From a bacterium (GTDB taxonomy: Bacteria; Zhuqueibacterota; Zhuqueibacteria; Residuimicrobiales; Oceaniaggregativiventaceae): a DNA stretch of 64,000 bases. The notes under the pieces are model-generated. The model was not told the origin of the DNA, did no database searches, and saw only the letters and a list, made by a program, of their open reading frames with translations. The stretch covers positions 1 to 64,000 of the forward strand of contig JAKQNP010000036.1 of the NCBI GenBank assembly GCA_029565675.1, written 5' to 3'. The translations under genes were made by a program, and so were the position numbers. Below, in pieces: positions 1 to 9,055 of the stretch (its first letter is position 1; every line of letters begins with the position of its first letter).

Positions 1-50
1 CCCAGTTTATCAACGATGATTTTCTTTACTCTTGTTGCGATGTCGCTCAT
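1..50 (-). CDS. acpP: Acyl carrier protein, N-terminal fragment
   Basis: Read on the minus strand, the first 50 bases give ATG followed by 16 codons, MSDIATRVKKIIVDKLG, which is the usual start of bacterial acyl carrier protein, especially the Bacteroidota form. ACP carries growing fatty acids on a phosphopantetheine arm in the cytoplasm. The serine attachment site lies beyond the window edge, so only the first helix is visible. There is no Shine-Dalgarno sequence upstream, as is normal in Bacteroidota. Confidence 0.75.
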   Translation of the reverse strand, partial: MSDIATRVKKIIVDKL

Positions 51-430
51 GATAGTAATTTTTATAGTCGGCAAAAATATACTTTTTGGCATATAAACAA
101 AATCGGGTGCGGAAAATGGGATAAAGTATGTCAATATTTCCTTAATATTTTTGCTGGATATGACATTTTGGGGCTAAAATTTCCATTTGGGCAGAAACTT
201 TGGGTGAAAACTGAAGATTAAATTACCCTTAATTTGGCTAAATTTCAAAAAAATGTAGGCTCTGTTTGGGTATTTTAGGCCTAATTTCGCCTCCCCGATG
301 TTTTAAGGCAAGAGGAACCGGGCTCCACACCATACTTACTTTCTGATACCAACACCAATATCCCCGGTTTTATGTTCCTGAAGTTGCATTTTAAGAGCGA
401 AGTGCACAATAGTTAAATAAATACAATCAA
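51..430. other. Intergenic region upstream of acpP and the nucleotidyltransferase
   Basis: About 380 bases rich in A and T between two divergent genes. It must hold the promoters for both. I see no further open frame, no RNA fold I can name and no clear repeat. Confidence 0.5.
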
Positions 431-1426
431 GTGAAAGCAATTATACCGGTAGCTGGCGCAGGTGCAAAGCTAAGGCCACATACCTACACGCAACCGAAAG
501 CATTAATACCTATTGCAGGAAAAACCATTCTTAGTTTTATTGTAGATCAGTTGCAGGAGGCAGGAATACGGGAATTTGTATTTGTGGTTGGCTATCTTGG
601 CGAAAAAATTCATGAATATGTGCAGCATGCCTATCCGCACCTTACCACCCATTTTGTTTACCAAAACGAGCGGCAGGGAACAGGTCATGCAGTGAAACTG
701 GCGCATGAAATTATTGGTAATGATGAGGTTATGGTGGTACTGGGCGACACCATTTGCGAGTACGACGTACGCGAAATAGTAAACAGCCCCTACAATATGC
801 TTGGGGTGAAGAAGGTGGATGACCCCCGGGTTTTTGGCGTTGCCGAAATGAATGAGGATGACCAGGTAGAACGTGTAGTAGAAAAACCAGCCATTCCCAA
901 AAGCAATATGGCGCTTGTTGGACTTTATAAAATAAAGGATAGTCACCTGCTTTTTGAGTGTATCGGGCAGTTGTTCAACGGCCCCGTGGACAAAAGCCAC
1001 GATTACAACCTTACCGATGCCTTGCAATGCATGATTGATAAGGGGGCCAAATTCAAGGCATTCCGGGTAAAAAACTGGTTCGATTGCGGAAAAAAGGAAT
1101 CGCTGCTCGAAAGTAATGCAACATTGCTAAAGAAATTTGGCGGCAATACCAACCCCAACAGCCATCAGTTTGAAAATACCATTATTATTCCACCGGTAAG
1201 CATTGGAACCGGTTGCAACATCAGAAATGCCATTATCGGCCCACATGTATCCATTGGCAGCAATACCACGGTTAATTACTCCATTATCCGCGACAGCATA
1301 GTAGGTTCTTACACAAGCCTGTATGAAGTTGTTCTTGATAATTCGCTGATTGGCAGCGATGCAAGTGTAAAAGGCTTAAGCCGTAATTTGAATATCGGGG
1401 ATAATACGGAGATTGATTTTGGGTAG
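431..1426 (+). CDS. Sugar-phosphate nucleotidyltransferase with left-handed beta-helix tail
   Basis: Predicted to transfer a nucleotide to a sugar 1-phosphate (glucose-1-phosphate thymidylyl- or uridylyltransferase family) for cell-surface sugar precursors. The N-terminus has the family signature IIPVAGAGAKLRPHT, a relaxed version of GxGTRLRP, followed by TQPKALIPIAGK with the sugar-phosphate-binding lysine. VLGDTICEYD provides the metal-binding aspartate. Residues from about 245 to the end are hexapeptide repeats (IGTGCNIRNAIIGP and similar) typical of a left-handed beta helix. The start is GTG with no Shine-Dalgarno sequence. The exact sugar cannot be told. The gene stands alone, which fits a general surface-polysaccharide role. 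Confidence 0.8.
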   Translation: MKAIIPVAGAGAKLRPHTYTQPKALIPIAGKTILSFIVDQLQEAGIREFVFVVGYLGEKIHEYVQHAYPHLTTHFVYQNERQGTGHAVKLAHEIIGNDEVMVVLGDTICEYDVREIVNSPYNMLGVKKVDDPRVFGVAEMNEDDQVERVVEKPAIPKSNMALVGLYKIKDSHLLFECIGQLFNGPVDKSHDYNLTDALQCMIDKGAKFKAFRVKNWFDCGKKESLLESNATLLKKFGGNTNPNSHQFENTIIIPPVSIGTGCNIRNAIIGPHVSIGSNTTVNYSIIRDSIVGSYTSLYEVVLDNSLIGSDASVKGLSRNLNIGDNTEIDFG

Positions 1427-1794
1427 GGGTTAATTTTCAGGTTGGTGTCCTCACCATAGGTGTCAACTTAGTTCGTTTTGCCCCATTTTTTCTACTTCAA
1501 CTGACCCCCGAGGGCACAACTTACAAGGCCCAACGGGCCGATTCATTTTGGCAAATGGGTAAAGCCCATTGCATCCTCCATTCGTTTAGCCGGAGCCCTG
1601 CAGACCCCGGAAAGATGAATCGCCCCTTTGGGGCTGGTACATTTTTACAATACCCAACGCGGATAAGTTTCCTGCATTCCATAGTTGATGTGTAAATTAT
1701 TGATAATGGTAAAGGGTGGAATTCATGATGAAGTTACCCTTAAGTTGACGGCTTTTGTGCCCTCACCAACCTCTAAATGAACCAATAACTAAAA
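1427..1794. repeat. Gene-free stretch with several short palindromes
   Basis: Between 1514 and 1645 there are closely spaced small inverted repeats (GGCCCAACGGGCC, AATGGGTAAAGCCCATT, CCCCTTTGGGG), and GATTCATTTTGG is partly echoed by AGATGAATCGCCCC. The pattern resembles a short interspersed repeat or the remains of a mobile element. I find no transposase reading frame. A second phrase, gcCCTCACCAACCTC near 1760, may pair with tgtCCTCACCATAGG near 1447. Confidence 0.35.
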
Positions 1795-2535
1795 CTACTG
1801 ATCCAGAAAACTCTCGATTTGCTTTTTTAAATCTTCCGGATTTACCTCTTTGTTTTTCAGGAGCAATTTTTGAAGTTTCTCCTTGGCTCCCTCATTATGC
1901 CTTGCAGTAAGCAGCCAGCTATCTACCACCAGCCTGAGAAGCACCACAAGCACTGCTGCTGCAAACCCCGATTGCATGATGATAAAAAAGAACCCGGCAA
2001 GAATAGTGGCAAACTGCTGAATAAATATCCGGATATAAGGCTGAATGAACATGCCCTGTATGGTTTGCTGCTGATACTTTGCCGGTATGGCCCAATGGCG
2101 GATGGCATAGGTAATTTGGGTAACCGCCTGAATGGCAAACAACAGCACAAATTCCTGCTGCCGGAAAAGCCATCCGTAATTATGCAACAGGCTGAACCCG
2201 CTTTCAAACGCCGGCACCTTGTAGGTAAAAAACGAAAAGATGAAAATGGACTGCCCGGCTACAAATGCATAATAATGCACCATAAAAAACAGGATGACCC
2301 CCGGGTGCTGAAGCGATTCTTTGGGGTTGGTTTGTTCCTCAAGCTGCTGCGCTTTGCCCACCCGCAGCACCACCCCCATTTTAAACATGTGGATGATACC
2401 GATGATGATGGTTTCAAAAAAATAGGCCATTACCACAAACAGCGGATCCCAATGCCAGAAAATTAGCCCCCACAGCATGAGGATTGCCTGCAGAAAGGCA
2501 AATGAATTATATCGGTTGGGGAGGAGTTCCTTCAT
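1795..2535 (-). CDS. Polytopic membrane protein, DUF6498-like
   Basis: A 246-residue protein with about six hydrophobic segments, beginning with FLQAILMLWGLIFWHWDP, then VVMAYFFETIIIGIIHMFK. A W(D/x)P motif followed by a Y/FFETxxIG segment is typical of DUF6498 integral membrane proteins, whose function is unknown. The last 40 residues are charged (KEKLQKLLLKNKEVNPEDLK) and probably cytoplasmic. No neighbour suggests a role. The family assignment is from memory of the motif, so moderate confidence only. Confidence 0.55.
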   Translation of the reverse strand: MKELLPNRYNSFAFLQAILMLWGLIFWHWDPLFVVMAYFFETIIIGIIHMFKMGVVLRVGKAQQLEEQTNPKESLQHPGVILFFMVHYYAFVAGQSIFIFSFFTYKVPAFESGFSLLHNYGWLFRQQEFVLLFAIQAVTQITYAIRHWAIPAKYQQQTIQGMFIQPYIRIFIQQFATILAGFFFIIMQSGFAAAVLVVLLRLVVDSWLLTARHNEGAKEKLQKLLLKNKEVNPEDLKKQIESFLDQ

Positions 2536-2667
2536 GGTATTTTGGAAAGTATTCCTGAATTAAAGAGGGGAAGATATTAAATAATATCAGGATATTCTTT
2601 TCCAAACAACATTAACCACAAGGATTTTTTTCGATCTAAATATCCAACAAGAGAAAAATAATCATTA

Positions 2668-3735
2668 TCAAAACTTGTTTAATTGATTGCACCAATGGTC
2701 AAAATCTTCTTTTTTCGGTATTATAAAATGTTGTACTACGAAAAAGCTCAATGGCAGGTTATGCTTTTGATTAAGCATTTGTGCTTCAAACATTTTCAAT
2801 CGCTGTTTTAAAGTTGGCAAATAAAGTGCAGTTCTGCGGTCATTTATTTCTTGCTCTGTATTTCCCTTAATTGTGCCAAAACCTACACAAAAATTTTCCC
2901 GGGGCAGATTTGCATAATTATGCTCAAATCCCAATTTGCTTTTACCCAGTGAGTCATACTCTAATACCTGAAAATTTAACCCTCCAAGTTTGAAGGTTGA
3001 ATTTGCCCGTTCAAGTAAGTCTGCCGCCACGCTGTTGTTAATATTTCCATTTCGCACTGCTTCTTTAATATATTCGCTAAAGTCATATTTTCTGGAGTTT
3101 GTTCCCTCGGACTGATGTACCAGCAAATAAAAATAAATGGGTGAAATAATATCAAACGTATCAATTCCAATTTTACGCTCGGTGGGTATTCCTTTATATT
3201 CTTTGAAAATTTCCAGCAAGGAATCCACAACAGCATGGTCGGTTATAGTCATGGAATCCCTGTAGGCGGTATAACCATTTTCCTTGAGCCTGTACTTCCT
3301 GTCCATTTGGGTAAGCCGGTACATTTTGGCACGTAATGCTTTATCAATACCAACATCCAAAGTATAACTATCTATTTCCTTTAAAAATTGTTTACCCTCT
3401 TTCGCAGCCAGAAATATTTTTATAATTGAGTCCTTATTATTTTTAAAACGATTCGTTGACAACCCAAGTTCTATTACCTTTTTAAAGGAAAGATAGCTTT
3501 GGCGATAATCTTTTAGCAGAATACTGATATAACCATAATTGTATAGGTTACTGGCAAATTGCGGTGCATCTTTTAAGGTAAATGCATTTTTATAGGCTGC
3601 CTGGGCTGTAGGGAAATCGCCATTATAAAAACCCATTTCAGCTTCATTAATATACTCATAATATCTTGCAACAACCTGGCTTTTCAGGTTAAATTGGAAA
3701 ATGATCAGAAGAAAAGTAATGGATAGTTTAATCAT
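2668..3735 (-). CDS. Exported TPR-like protein
   Basis: A 355-residue protein with a signal peptide (IKLSITFLLIIFQFNLKSQ), so probably periplasmic or surface. Residues 25-120 read as tetratricopeptide-like helices (GDFPTAQAAYKNAFTL, then YGYISILLKDYRQSYLSFKK). The rest has no motif I recognise, although a long charged region follows. Proteins of this build are common in Bacteroidota, often as lone genes. The function is unknown. Confidence 0.5.
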   Translation of the reverse strand: MIKLSITFLLIIFQFNLKSQVVARYYEYINEAEMGFYNGDFPTAQAAYKNAFTLKDAPQFASNLYNYGYISILLKDYRQSYLSFKKVIELGLSTNRFKNNKDSIIKIFLAAKEGKQFLKEIDSYTLDVGIDKALRAKMYRLTQMDRKYRLKENGYTAYRDSMTITDHAVVDSLLEIFKEYKGIPTERKIGIDTFDIISPIYFYLLVHQSEGTNSRKYDFSEYIKEAVRNGNINNSVAADLLERANSTFKLGGLNFQVLEYDSLGKSKLGFEHNYANLPRENFCVGFGTIKGNTEQEINDRRTALYLPTLKQRLKMFEAQMLNQKHNLPLSFFVVQHFIIPKKEDFDHWCNQLNKF

Positions 3736-3976
3736 AAAAGAGGTTTAGAAGAAAAGATTAAGGAAGAAACAAATACCATCATTATGTTAAATATCGAGGT
3801 ATCTTTTATGGTATTACAAACTAAAATTAAAGGGCAGATTGTTAAGGGTTTTGCAAAGGATGAAAGGGAGGAGATACTTTAACAATGGGTTTTGAGAAGT
3901 ATTTCCGGAAAATTAAAATCACAAATCATGCGCATCATATAAAACATGCGTATCTTTGGTCGTAAATCTCCATTTG

Positions 3977-4225
3977 ATGAAAAGCAGGCTGAATATTACC
4001 ATTGATGAGGCGCTTATTGATGAGGCCAAACAGTATGCTGAAACCCACCGCATTTCGCTATCAAGCCTTATTGAGGATAGTTTGAGGAAAATAGTAAGGC
4101 GGCAGCAGCCCAAAAAGCAAAATGTGCTTGATTTAATTAAAAAACTGCCAAAGCCAACAGGTAATACCGAATTGTATTCGACAGAACAATATTTAGAAGA
4201 AAACAAGGCGAAGTATGGCTTCTAA
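3977..4225 (+). CDS. Antitoxin, ribbon-helix-helix type (DUF6364-like)
   Basis: An 82-residue protein starting MKSRLNITIDEALIDEAKQY. The strand followed by two helices (ISLSSLIEDSLRKI) is a ribbon-helix-helix DNA-binding fold. The C-terminal part (LPKPTGNTELYSTEQYLEE) would wrap the toxin. The ATG at 3977 is preferred over an upstream TTG at 3956. It overlaps the PIN toxin gene by 11 bases, the classic toxin-antitoxin arrangement. Such antitoxins usually repress their own promoter together with the toxin. Confidence 0.75.
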   Translation: MKSRLNITIDEALIDEAKQYAETHRISLSSLIEDSLRKIVRRQQPKKQNVLDLIKKLPKPTGNTELYSTEQYLEENKAKYGF

Positions 4226-4643
4226 ACTGTTTTTGGATGCCAATATATTGTTGGATATCACCCTTCAGCGTCAGGGTTTTGTTCAGGCTTCGGCTATACT
4301 TGCTGCCGGCATTAACGGAACGATTAAATTATATACCACCCCCGCTGTGCTGCACGTGGTCGCTTATTACACCAAACGGCATTATTCTGAAGAGCAAACC
4401 AAACAGATTTTTTCGGCATTACTGAACGATGTAACCATCATTGATTGTTACCACGAAACTGCCTTGCTTGCCATTCATTCCGGTATCAATGATTTGGAAG
4501 ATGCGCTTCAATACTACACCGCATTGACTCATCGCCTCCATGCTTTTATTTCGTCGGATAAAAAATTAAAGAAAATGGCATTACCCGTATTGCCTGTGTA
4601 CACCGCAGAAGAGTGGTTAGTTACGTTTGAACCCAAGGATTGA
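4215..4643 (+). CDS. PIN-domain toxin ribonuclease
   Basis: A 142-residue PIN domain. The N-terminus FLDANILLDITL carries the first acidic residues (D8, D14). NDLEDALQYYTAL supplies the central acidic patch, and AFISSDKKLKK is the final beta strand with its aspartate. PIN toxins cleave RNA, commonly tRNA or mRNA, when released from their antitoxin. Translation is probably coupled to the upstream antitoxin by the overlapping start. Confidence 0.8.
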   Translation: MASKLFLDANILLDITLQRQGFVQASAILAAGINGTIKLYTTPAVLHVVAYYTKRHYSEEQTKQIFSALLNDVTIIDCYHETALLAIHSGINDLEDALQYYTALTHRLHAFISSDKKLKKMALPVLPVYTAEEWLVTFEPKD

Positions 4644-4695
4644 TTATCGCAGATTCTTAAGTTATTTTTGATTCATCCCCCCAAAACTGAACTTT

Positions 4696-5646
4696 ATGCA
4701 ACACAATCCCATTTGCCAACTCTTCTCCATCCGCTACCCCATCATCCAGGCCGGTATGATTTGGGCAAGCGGCTGGAAACTCGCGAGCGCAGTTAGCAAC
4801 GCCGGTGGGCTCGGCCTGCTTGGCGCCGGCAGCATGTACCCCGAAGTGCTTCGGGAGCATATTCAAAAATGCAAAGCAGCCACCGATAAGCATTTTGGGG
4901 TGAACCTGCCCTTGCTGTACCCGGATATCGACAAGCATGTACAGATCATCATCGAAGAAAAAGTACCCATTGTATTTACCAGCGCTGGCAATCCCAAAAC
5001 CTGGACGGCCCTGCTGAAGCAGCATGGCATAAAAGTGGTGCATGTGGTTAGCAGCAGCAAGTTTGCCGGGAAGGCGCAGGAAGCGGGCTGCGATGCCGTG
5101 GTGGCCGAAGGTTTTGAAGCCGGCGGGCACAACGGGCGCGAGGAAACCACTACCATGGTGCTGATTCCGGCAGTGGTAAAGGCGGTTACCATTCCGGTAA
5201 TTGCGGCAGGCGGCATTGCCACAGGCGCCCAAATGGCAGCGGCACTTTGTCTTGGCGCATCGGGGGTGCAGGTAGGTAGCCGTTTTGTGGCTACGCCCGA
5301 AGCATCTTCGCACCTTGCCTTTAAAGAAGCGGTGGTAAATGCGGGAGAAGGCGATACGCTGCTGTCCTTAAAACAACTCACCCCGGTCCGGCTGCTGAAG
5401 AATAAATTTTTCAATGAAGTGTATGAAGCCGAAACCCGCGGGGCCACCAAAGAAGAACTGGCGCAACTGCTTGGCCGTGCGAGGGCAAAAAAGGGCATGT
5501 TTGAAGGGGACCTTGAGGAAGGCGAACTGGAAATAGGGCAGGTAAGTGCACTGATTAAGGAAATAAAACCGGCAGGGGAAATTGTGGAAGAACTGTGGCA
5601 ACAATGCCGGGCAACTTTTCAATCTTTCAAACAGATCATGGAATAA
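4696..5646 (+). CDS. Nitronate monooxygenase / FabK-like flavoprotein
   Basis: A 316-residue TIM-barrel FMN enzyme of the nitronate monooxygenase / 2-nitropropane dioxygenase family, which also includes FabK enoyl-ACP reductases. Visible features are YPIIQAGMIWASGWKLA at the N-terminus, GFEAGGHNGRE with the family histidine, PVIAAGGIATGAQMAAAL for FMN phosphate binding, and GVQVGSRFVATPEA. It either oxidises alkyl nitronates or reduces enoyl-ACP, and sequence alone does not decide. There is no Shine-Dalgarno sequence. The gene ends 43 bases before trpB, so co-transcription is possible. Confidence 0.75.
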   Translation: MQHNPICQLFSIRYPIIQAGMIWASGWKLASAVSNAGGLGLLGAGSMYPEVLREHIQKCKAATDKHFGVNLPLLYPDIDKHVQIIIEEKVPIVFTSAGNPKTWTALLKQHGIKVVHVVSSSKFAGKAQEAGCDAVVAEGFEAGGHNGREETTTMVLIPAVVKAVTIPVIAAGGIATGAQMAAALCLGASGVQVGSRFVATPEASSHLAFKEAVVNAGEGDTLLSLKQLTPVRLLKNKFFNEVYEAETRGATKEELAQLLGRARAKKGMFEGDLEEGELEIGQVSALIKEIKPAGEIVEELWQQCRATFQSFKQIME

Positions 5647-5689
5647 TCAAAATGGAATAACTACATTGCTTTTTCTAAAAAAACACCTT

Positions 5690-7054
5690 ATGAACGAAGT
5701 AAAAATTTTGCTCCCCGAAAGCGAAATACCCACACACTGGTACAACATACAGGCAGATATGCCCAACAAGCCGCTGCCGCCGCTGCACCCGGGAACCAAA
5801 CAGCCCGTTGGCCCGCAGGACCTTGCCCCGCTTTTTCCCATGGAACTGATCAAGCAGGAAGTAAGCCAGGAACCCTTTATTGAAATACCCGACGAAGTGC
5901 GGGATATTTACCGTCAGTGGCGCCCATCACCCTTGTTCAGGGCTCGCAGGCTGGAAAAAGCACTGGATACCCCTGCCAAAATTTACTACAAATACGAAGG
6001 GGTTAGCCCAAGCGGCAGCCATAAAACCAATACCGCCGTTGCGCAGGCCTACTACAACAAGCAGGAAGGTGTAAAAAAGATTACTACCGAAACCGGCGCC
6101 GGTCAGTGGGGAACCGCCCTCAGCATTGCCTGCCAGATGTTTGGCATTGAGTGCGATGTATATATGGTGCGCATCAGTTTTAACCAGAAGCCTTACCGGA
6201 AAGCGCTGATGAATGCTTTTGGCGCCACGGTGTACAGTTCGCCAACCAACCGTACTCAGGCGGGCCGCAACATTCTTGCCAGCGACCCCGATACCGCCGG
6301 CAGCCTCGGCATTGCCATCAGCGAAGCCATTGAAATGGCGGTGCAGGATGAACATACCAAATATGCCTTGGGCAGTGTATTGAACCATGTACTTACGCAC
6401 CAAACCATCATCGGGCAGGAATGCCTGAAGCAAATGGAAATGGCCGGCGATTTCCCGGACATTATTATTGCTCCTTTGGGAGGCGGCAGCAATTTTGCCG
6501 GCATCTCGTTCCCGTTTGTCGCCGATAAAATAAACGGCGCCGATATTGATATTATCCCTGTCGAACCCTCATCCTGTCCGACCATGACCCGCGCACCATT
6601 CGGCTATGACCACGGCGATACCGCCCAGATGACCCCCTTGCTGGCCATGCACTCACTCGGTCACAATTTTGTTCCTGCGCCGATACATGCCGGCGGTTTG
6701 CGCTACCACGGCGTCGCGCCGCTGATCAGCCATGTCATTCGGCAAAAACTCGCCACTCCGCGTTCGATCGACCAATTGGAATGCTACGCAGCGGCAGTGC
6801 AATGGGCGCGGACTGAGGGTTTTATCCCGGCTCCGGAAACCAGCCATGCTATTGCTGCCGCTATTCAGGAAGCCAAAAAAGCCAAAGAAGAAGGCAAGGA
6901 AAAAGTTATCCTCTTCAACTGGAGCGGCCATGGTTTGTTGGACCTGATCGGCTACGACAAGTACTTTAACGGCCAACTGACCAACTATTCGCTGCCGCAG
7001 GAAGAGATCGATGCTGCTACTGAAATCATGAAAAAATACCCCAAGCCCGCTTGA
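5690..7054 (+). CDS. trpB: Tryptophan synthase beta chain, TrpB2 type (possible chimeric gene)
   Basis: A 454-residue pyridoxal-phosphate enzyme that joins indole and serine to make tryptophan. The long N-terminus and the motif SGSHKTNTA with Schiff-base lysine K112 mark the TrpB2 group. TGAGQWG and GGGSNF bind the substrate and the PLP phosphate. ATG at 5690 is chosen because the 36 codons before it read as non-coding. No trpA or other trp gene is nearby. Oddity: before 6391 valine codons are six GTA, four GTG, three GTT and no GTC. After 6518 they are four GTC, two GTT, one GTG and no GTA. The reading frame is intact, yet the two halves may come from different genomes. Confidence 0.88.
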   Translation: MNEVKILLPESEIPTHWYNIQADMPNKPLPPLHPGTKQPVGPQDLAPLFPMELIKQEVSQEPFIEIPDEVRDIYRQWRPSPLFRARRLEKALDTPAKIYYKYEGVSPSGSHKTNTAVAQAYYNKQEGVKKITTETGAGQWGTALSIACQMFGIECDVYMVRISFNQKPYRKALMNAFGATVYSSPTNRTQAGRNILASDPDTAGSLGIAISEAIEMAVQDEHTKYALGSVLNHVLTHQTIIGQECLKQMEMAGDFPDIIIAPLGGGSNFAGISFPFVADKINGADIDIIPVEPSSCPTMTRAPFGYDHGDTAQMTPLLAMHSLGHNFVPAPIHAGGLRYHGVAPLISHVIRQKLATPRSIDQLECYAAAVQWARTEGFIPAPETSHAIAAAIQEAKKAKEEGKEKVILFNWSGHGLLDLIGYDKYFNGQLTNYSLPQEEIDAATEIMKKYPKPA

Positions 7055-7222
7055 AAGGGGAGTGCTGTTCGTTGTTTTGCCGGGCATTTGGTGAGCTTTG
7101 GTCAACTGGTTTTGATCTGAACGCGATGCAGGCACAAAGACAGCTTTTGTACTCATGCGGATTGCAGTTTGCAGGAAGGGAAAGAGGTGCACGGCAGGTA
7201 TTTGCGGTGCACCTTTTTTGTA

Positions 7223-9055
7223 TCAGCGCAGGGTTTCGGTTACTTGCAAAGTTTTAAAATCATAGTGCCGTTTGCGGCCTTTGTAAAGGATCGTCAGCTC
7301 CTGGCTGTCTACGCCGGCCTGCAAATAGGGTCCGTCGAACAATTTGAACTGCGAGTAATCGACCGGCCGGCCATCGATTTTGCGCTGGTCGGGATAAACG
7401 AATTCGAGTTTTTTGCCGTCTATATTGGTAAAAGTCACCGCGACCTTGCCGCTTTGCATCTGCCCTTGCGGAATGCGTTTGCGCAGAACCTGAGCGAATT
7501 TTTCGAATGATCCGATTTCCGCTTTGGAACGCACTTCGATTACATAGCCGTTCTGCAAATGCCAACTGCGCAAGCGATAGTTGCGCAGCAACATGTCATC
7601 GCCGCCTTCATGTGTGCCGGTCGCCTGGTTCCAGATCTGCTGTTTGAGTTGGTATTCTTTGCTCCACTCGCCGGGTTGCAGCGGATACCAGCCGACAAAA
7701 GTGTCCCCGGCTTTGCACAGAATCCAGCCGCTGTCATCGATCAGACGTTGATCCAGATTGGCCGGGAAAAAGCCATCGATGTGATTCGATGTGGTGCCGA
7801 TCGGGATGTCATAAAGCACCAGCAGAGTGTTTTTGTGCTGAAAGGTGAACTCGTGATAAGAGCCGCCTGTCCATTTGTTTGGATTGTTGTAGGTGGCTTT
7901 TGACGCAGTGATGCCAGCCATCGAAGTTTTCGCTTCCTCGGGGAAAAAGGTGCCGATTTCACGAAACGACCAGTAGGGGTGAAGACCAAAAATCACCGAG
8001 TAGGGTTTGCCGCTGTCGTAGCGCACTGACCATGTTTGTTGTTGGATCGGCTGCAGCAGATCGCCGTGCAAAGAACCGATCACATAGTCTTTGGTCATAT
8101 ACGTTGTTTTGTAGACCGGCGGATTGAGCTCTGTGCCATAGCGGATGTTGTTGCGGACTCGCTTGCGCTCTTTGTGCACATAGGGAGTTTCGCGATCGTT
8201 GGCGATCAAGTAGATGATATAGGGCATTTCATAGCCGGATAGCAGAGGATAGAGTATCCAGCCGCTGAATTGCGGATCGCCGGCAGCGAAATAAACATAG
8301 GCAAAAGGCGAAGAAGTGGACGTGGCGAAATTCATCAAATTGGGTTCATAAATGCGGCTGTGACCGCCGCCGTATTGCTGCTTGAGATGCTCGGCGGCAA
8401 AATCGGCAAGAAAATAGTCGGCCAACATGGTGCCGAGTTGCTTGACGGCCGGATCCTGCGCATGACCCGCGAGCAGGGTAGCCGCGATCATATACTCTGC
8501 CAGGTAATCGGGTGAATCGAACTCGCCCTGGCCCCTGCTGGTGGTCAATTCAGCCCAGGAAAACAAGTACTCTTTGCTTTCGCGACGATTTTCTTCCGAA
8601 CTGCGGCCGTTATACCACTCCGATCCAGGCAGATCAGGCCATTGCTCAGCCGCCAAAAAGAGGGTGGCATAATACATGGCCCAGTGGTTTTCGGTATCGC
8701 CTCGGGAGGGAGCATAGGTCTTCCATGCTAATCGTACTGCTGCTGCTGCCTCGGCTGACATTTTATCCTTGCCGGCCAGATAGGTGCCGATGCAGGGAAA
8801 CATCCAAAACATGTCACCGCTGGGATTTTGCAGCGACGAGATGACCATCGAGTCTGCCAGGGTGATATTGTTCCCGGTCGCGTAGCGGGCGGCCGCGACG
8901 TTCAGGTTGACCCGTGTCGAAGTATCCAGATGAGCAATCGCCCAGCGCACCCGCTGTTGAAAAGCCGCGCGATACTCGGCTTCGCTTTGCAGCCTTGCCT
9001 GCGCAAATACCGGCAATGCAAGAGCCAGCAGGACGATCGAAAAAAGACGTTTCAT
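7223..9055 (-). CDS. Secreted protein, alpha/alpha-toroid polysaccharide-lyase-like
   Basis: A 610-residue exported protein with signal peptide RLFSIVLLALALPVFAQA. The N-terminal half is helical with many aromatic residues (NHWAMYYATLFLAAEQWP, YLAEYMIAATLLAG), and the second half looks beta-rich (WTGGSYHEFTFQHKNTLL, ending in a strand-rich tail). That plan resembles heparinase or alginate-lyase type proteins, a helical toroid followed by a beta domain. I do not see a motif that fixes family or substrate. It overlaps the upstream Asp-box gene by four bases (ATGA), so the two are translated together. Confidence 0.55.
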   Translation of the reverse strand: MKRLFSIVLLALALPVFAQARLQSEAEYRAAFQQRVRWAIAHLDTSTRVNLNVAAARYATGNNITLADSMVISSLQNPSGDMFWMFPCIGTYLAGKDKMSAEAAAAVRLAWKTYAPSRGDTENHWAMYYATLFLAAEQWPDLPGSEWYNGRSSEENRRESKEYLFSWAELTTSRGQGEFDSPDYLAEYMIAATLLAGHAQDPAVKQLGTMLADYFLADFAAEHLKQQYGGGHSRIYEPNLMNFATSTSSPFAYVYFAAGDPQFSGWILYPLLSGYEMPYIIYLIANDRETPYVHKERKRVRNNIRYGTELNPPVYKTTYMTKDYVIGSLHGDLLQPIQQQTWSVRYDSGKPYSVIFGLHPYWSFREIGTFFPEEAKTSMAGITASKATYNNPNKWTGGSYHEFTFQHKNTLLVLYDIPIGTTSNHIDGFFPANLDQRLIDDSGWILCKAGDTFVGWYPLQPGEWSKEYQLKQQIWNQATGTHEGGDDMLLRNYRLRSWHLQNGYVIEVRSKAEIGSFEKFAQVLRKRIPQGQMQSGKVAVTFTNIDGKKLEFVYPDQRKIDGRPVDYSQFKLFDGPYLQAGVDSQELTILYKGRKRHYDFKTLQVTETLR

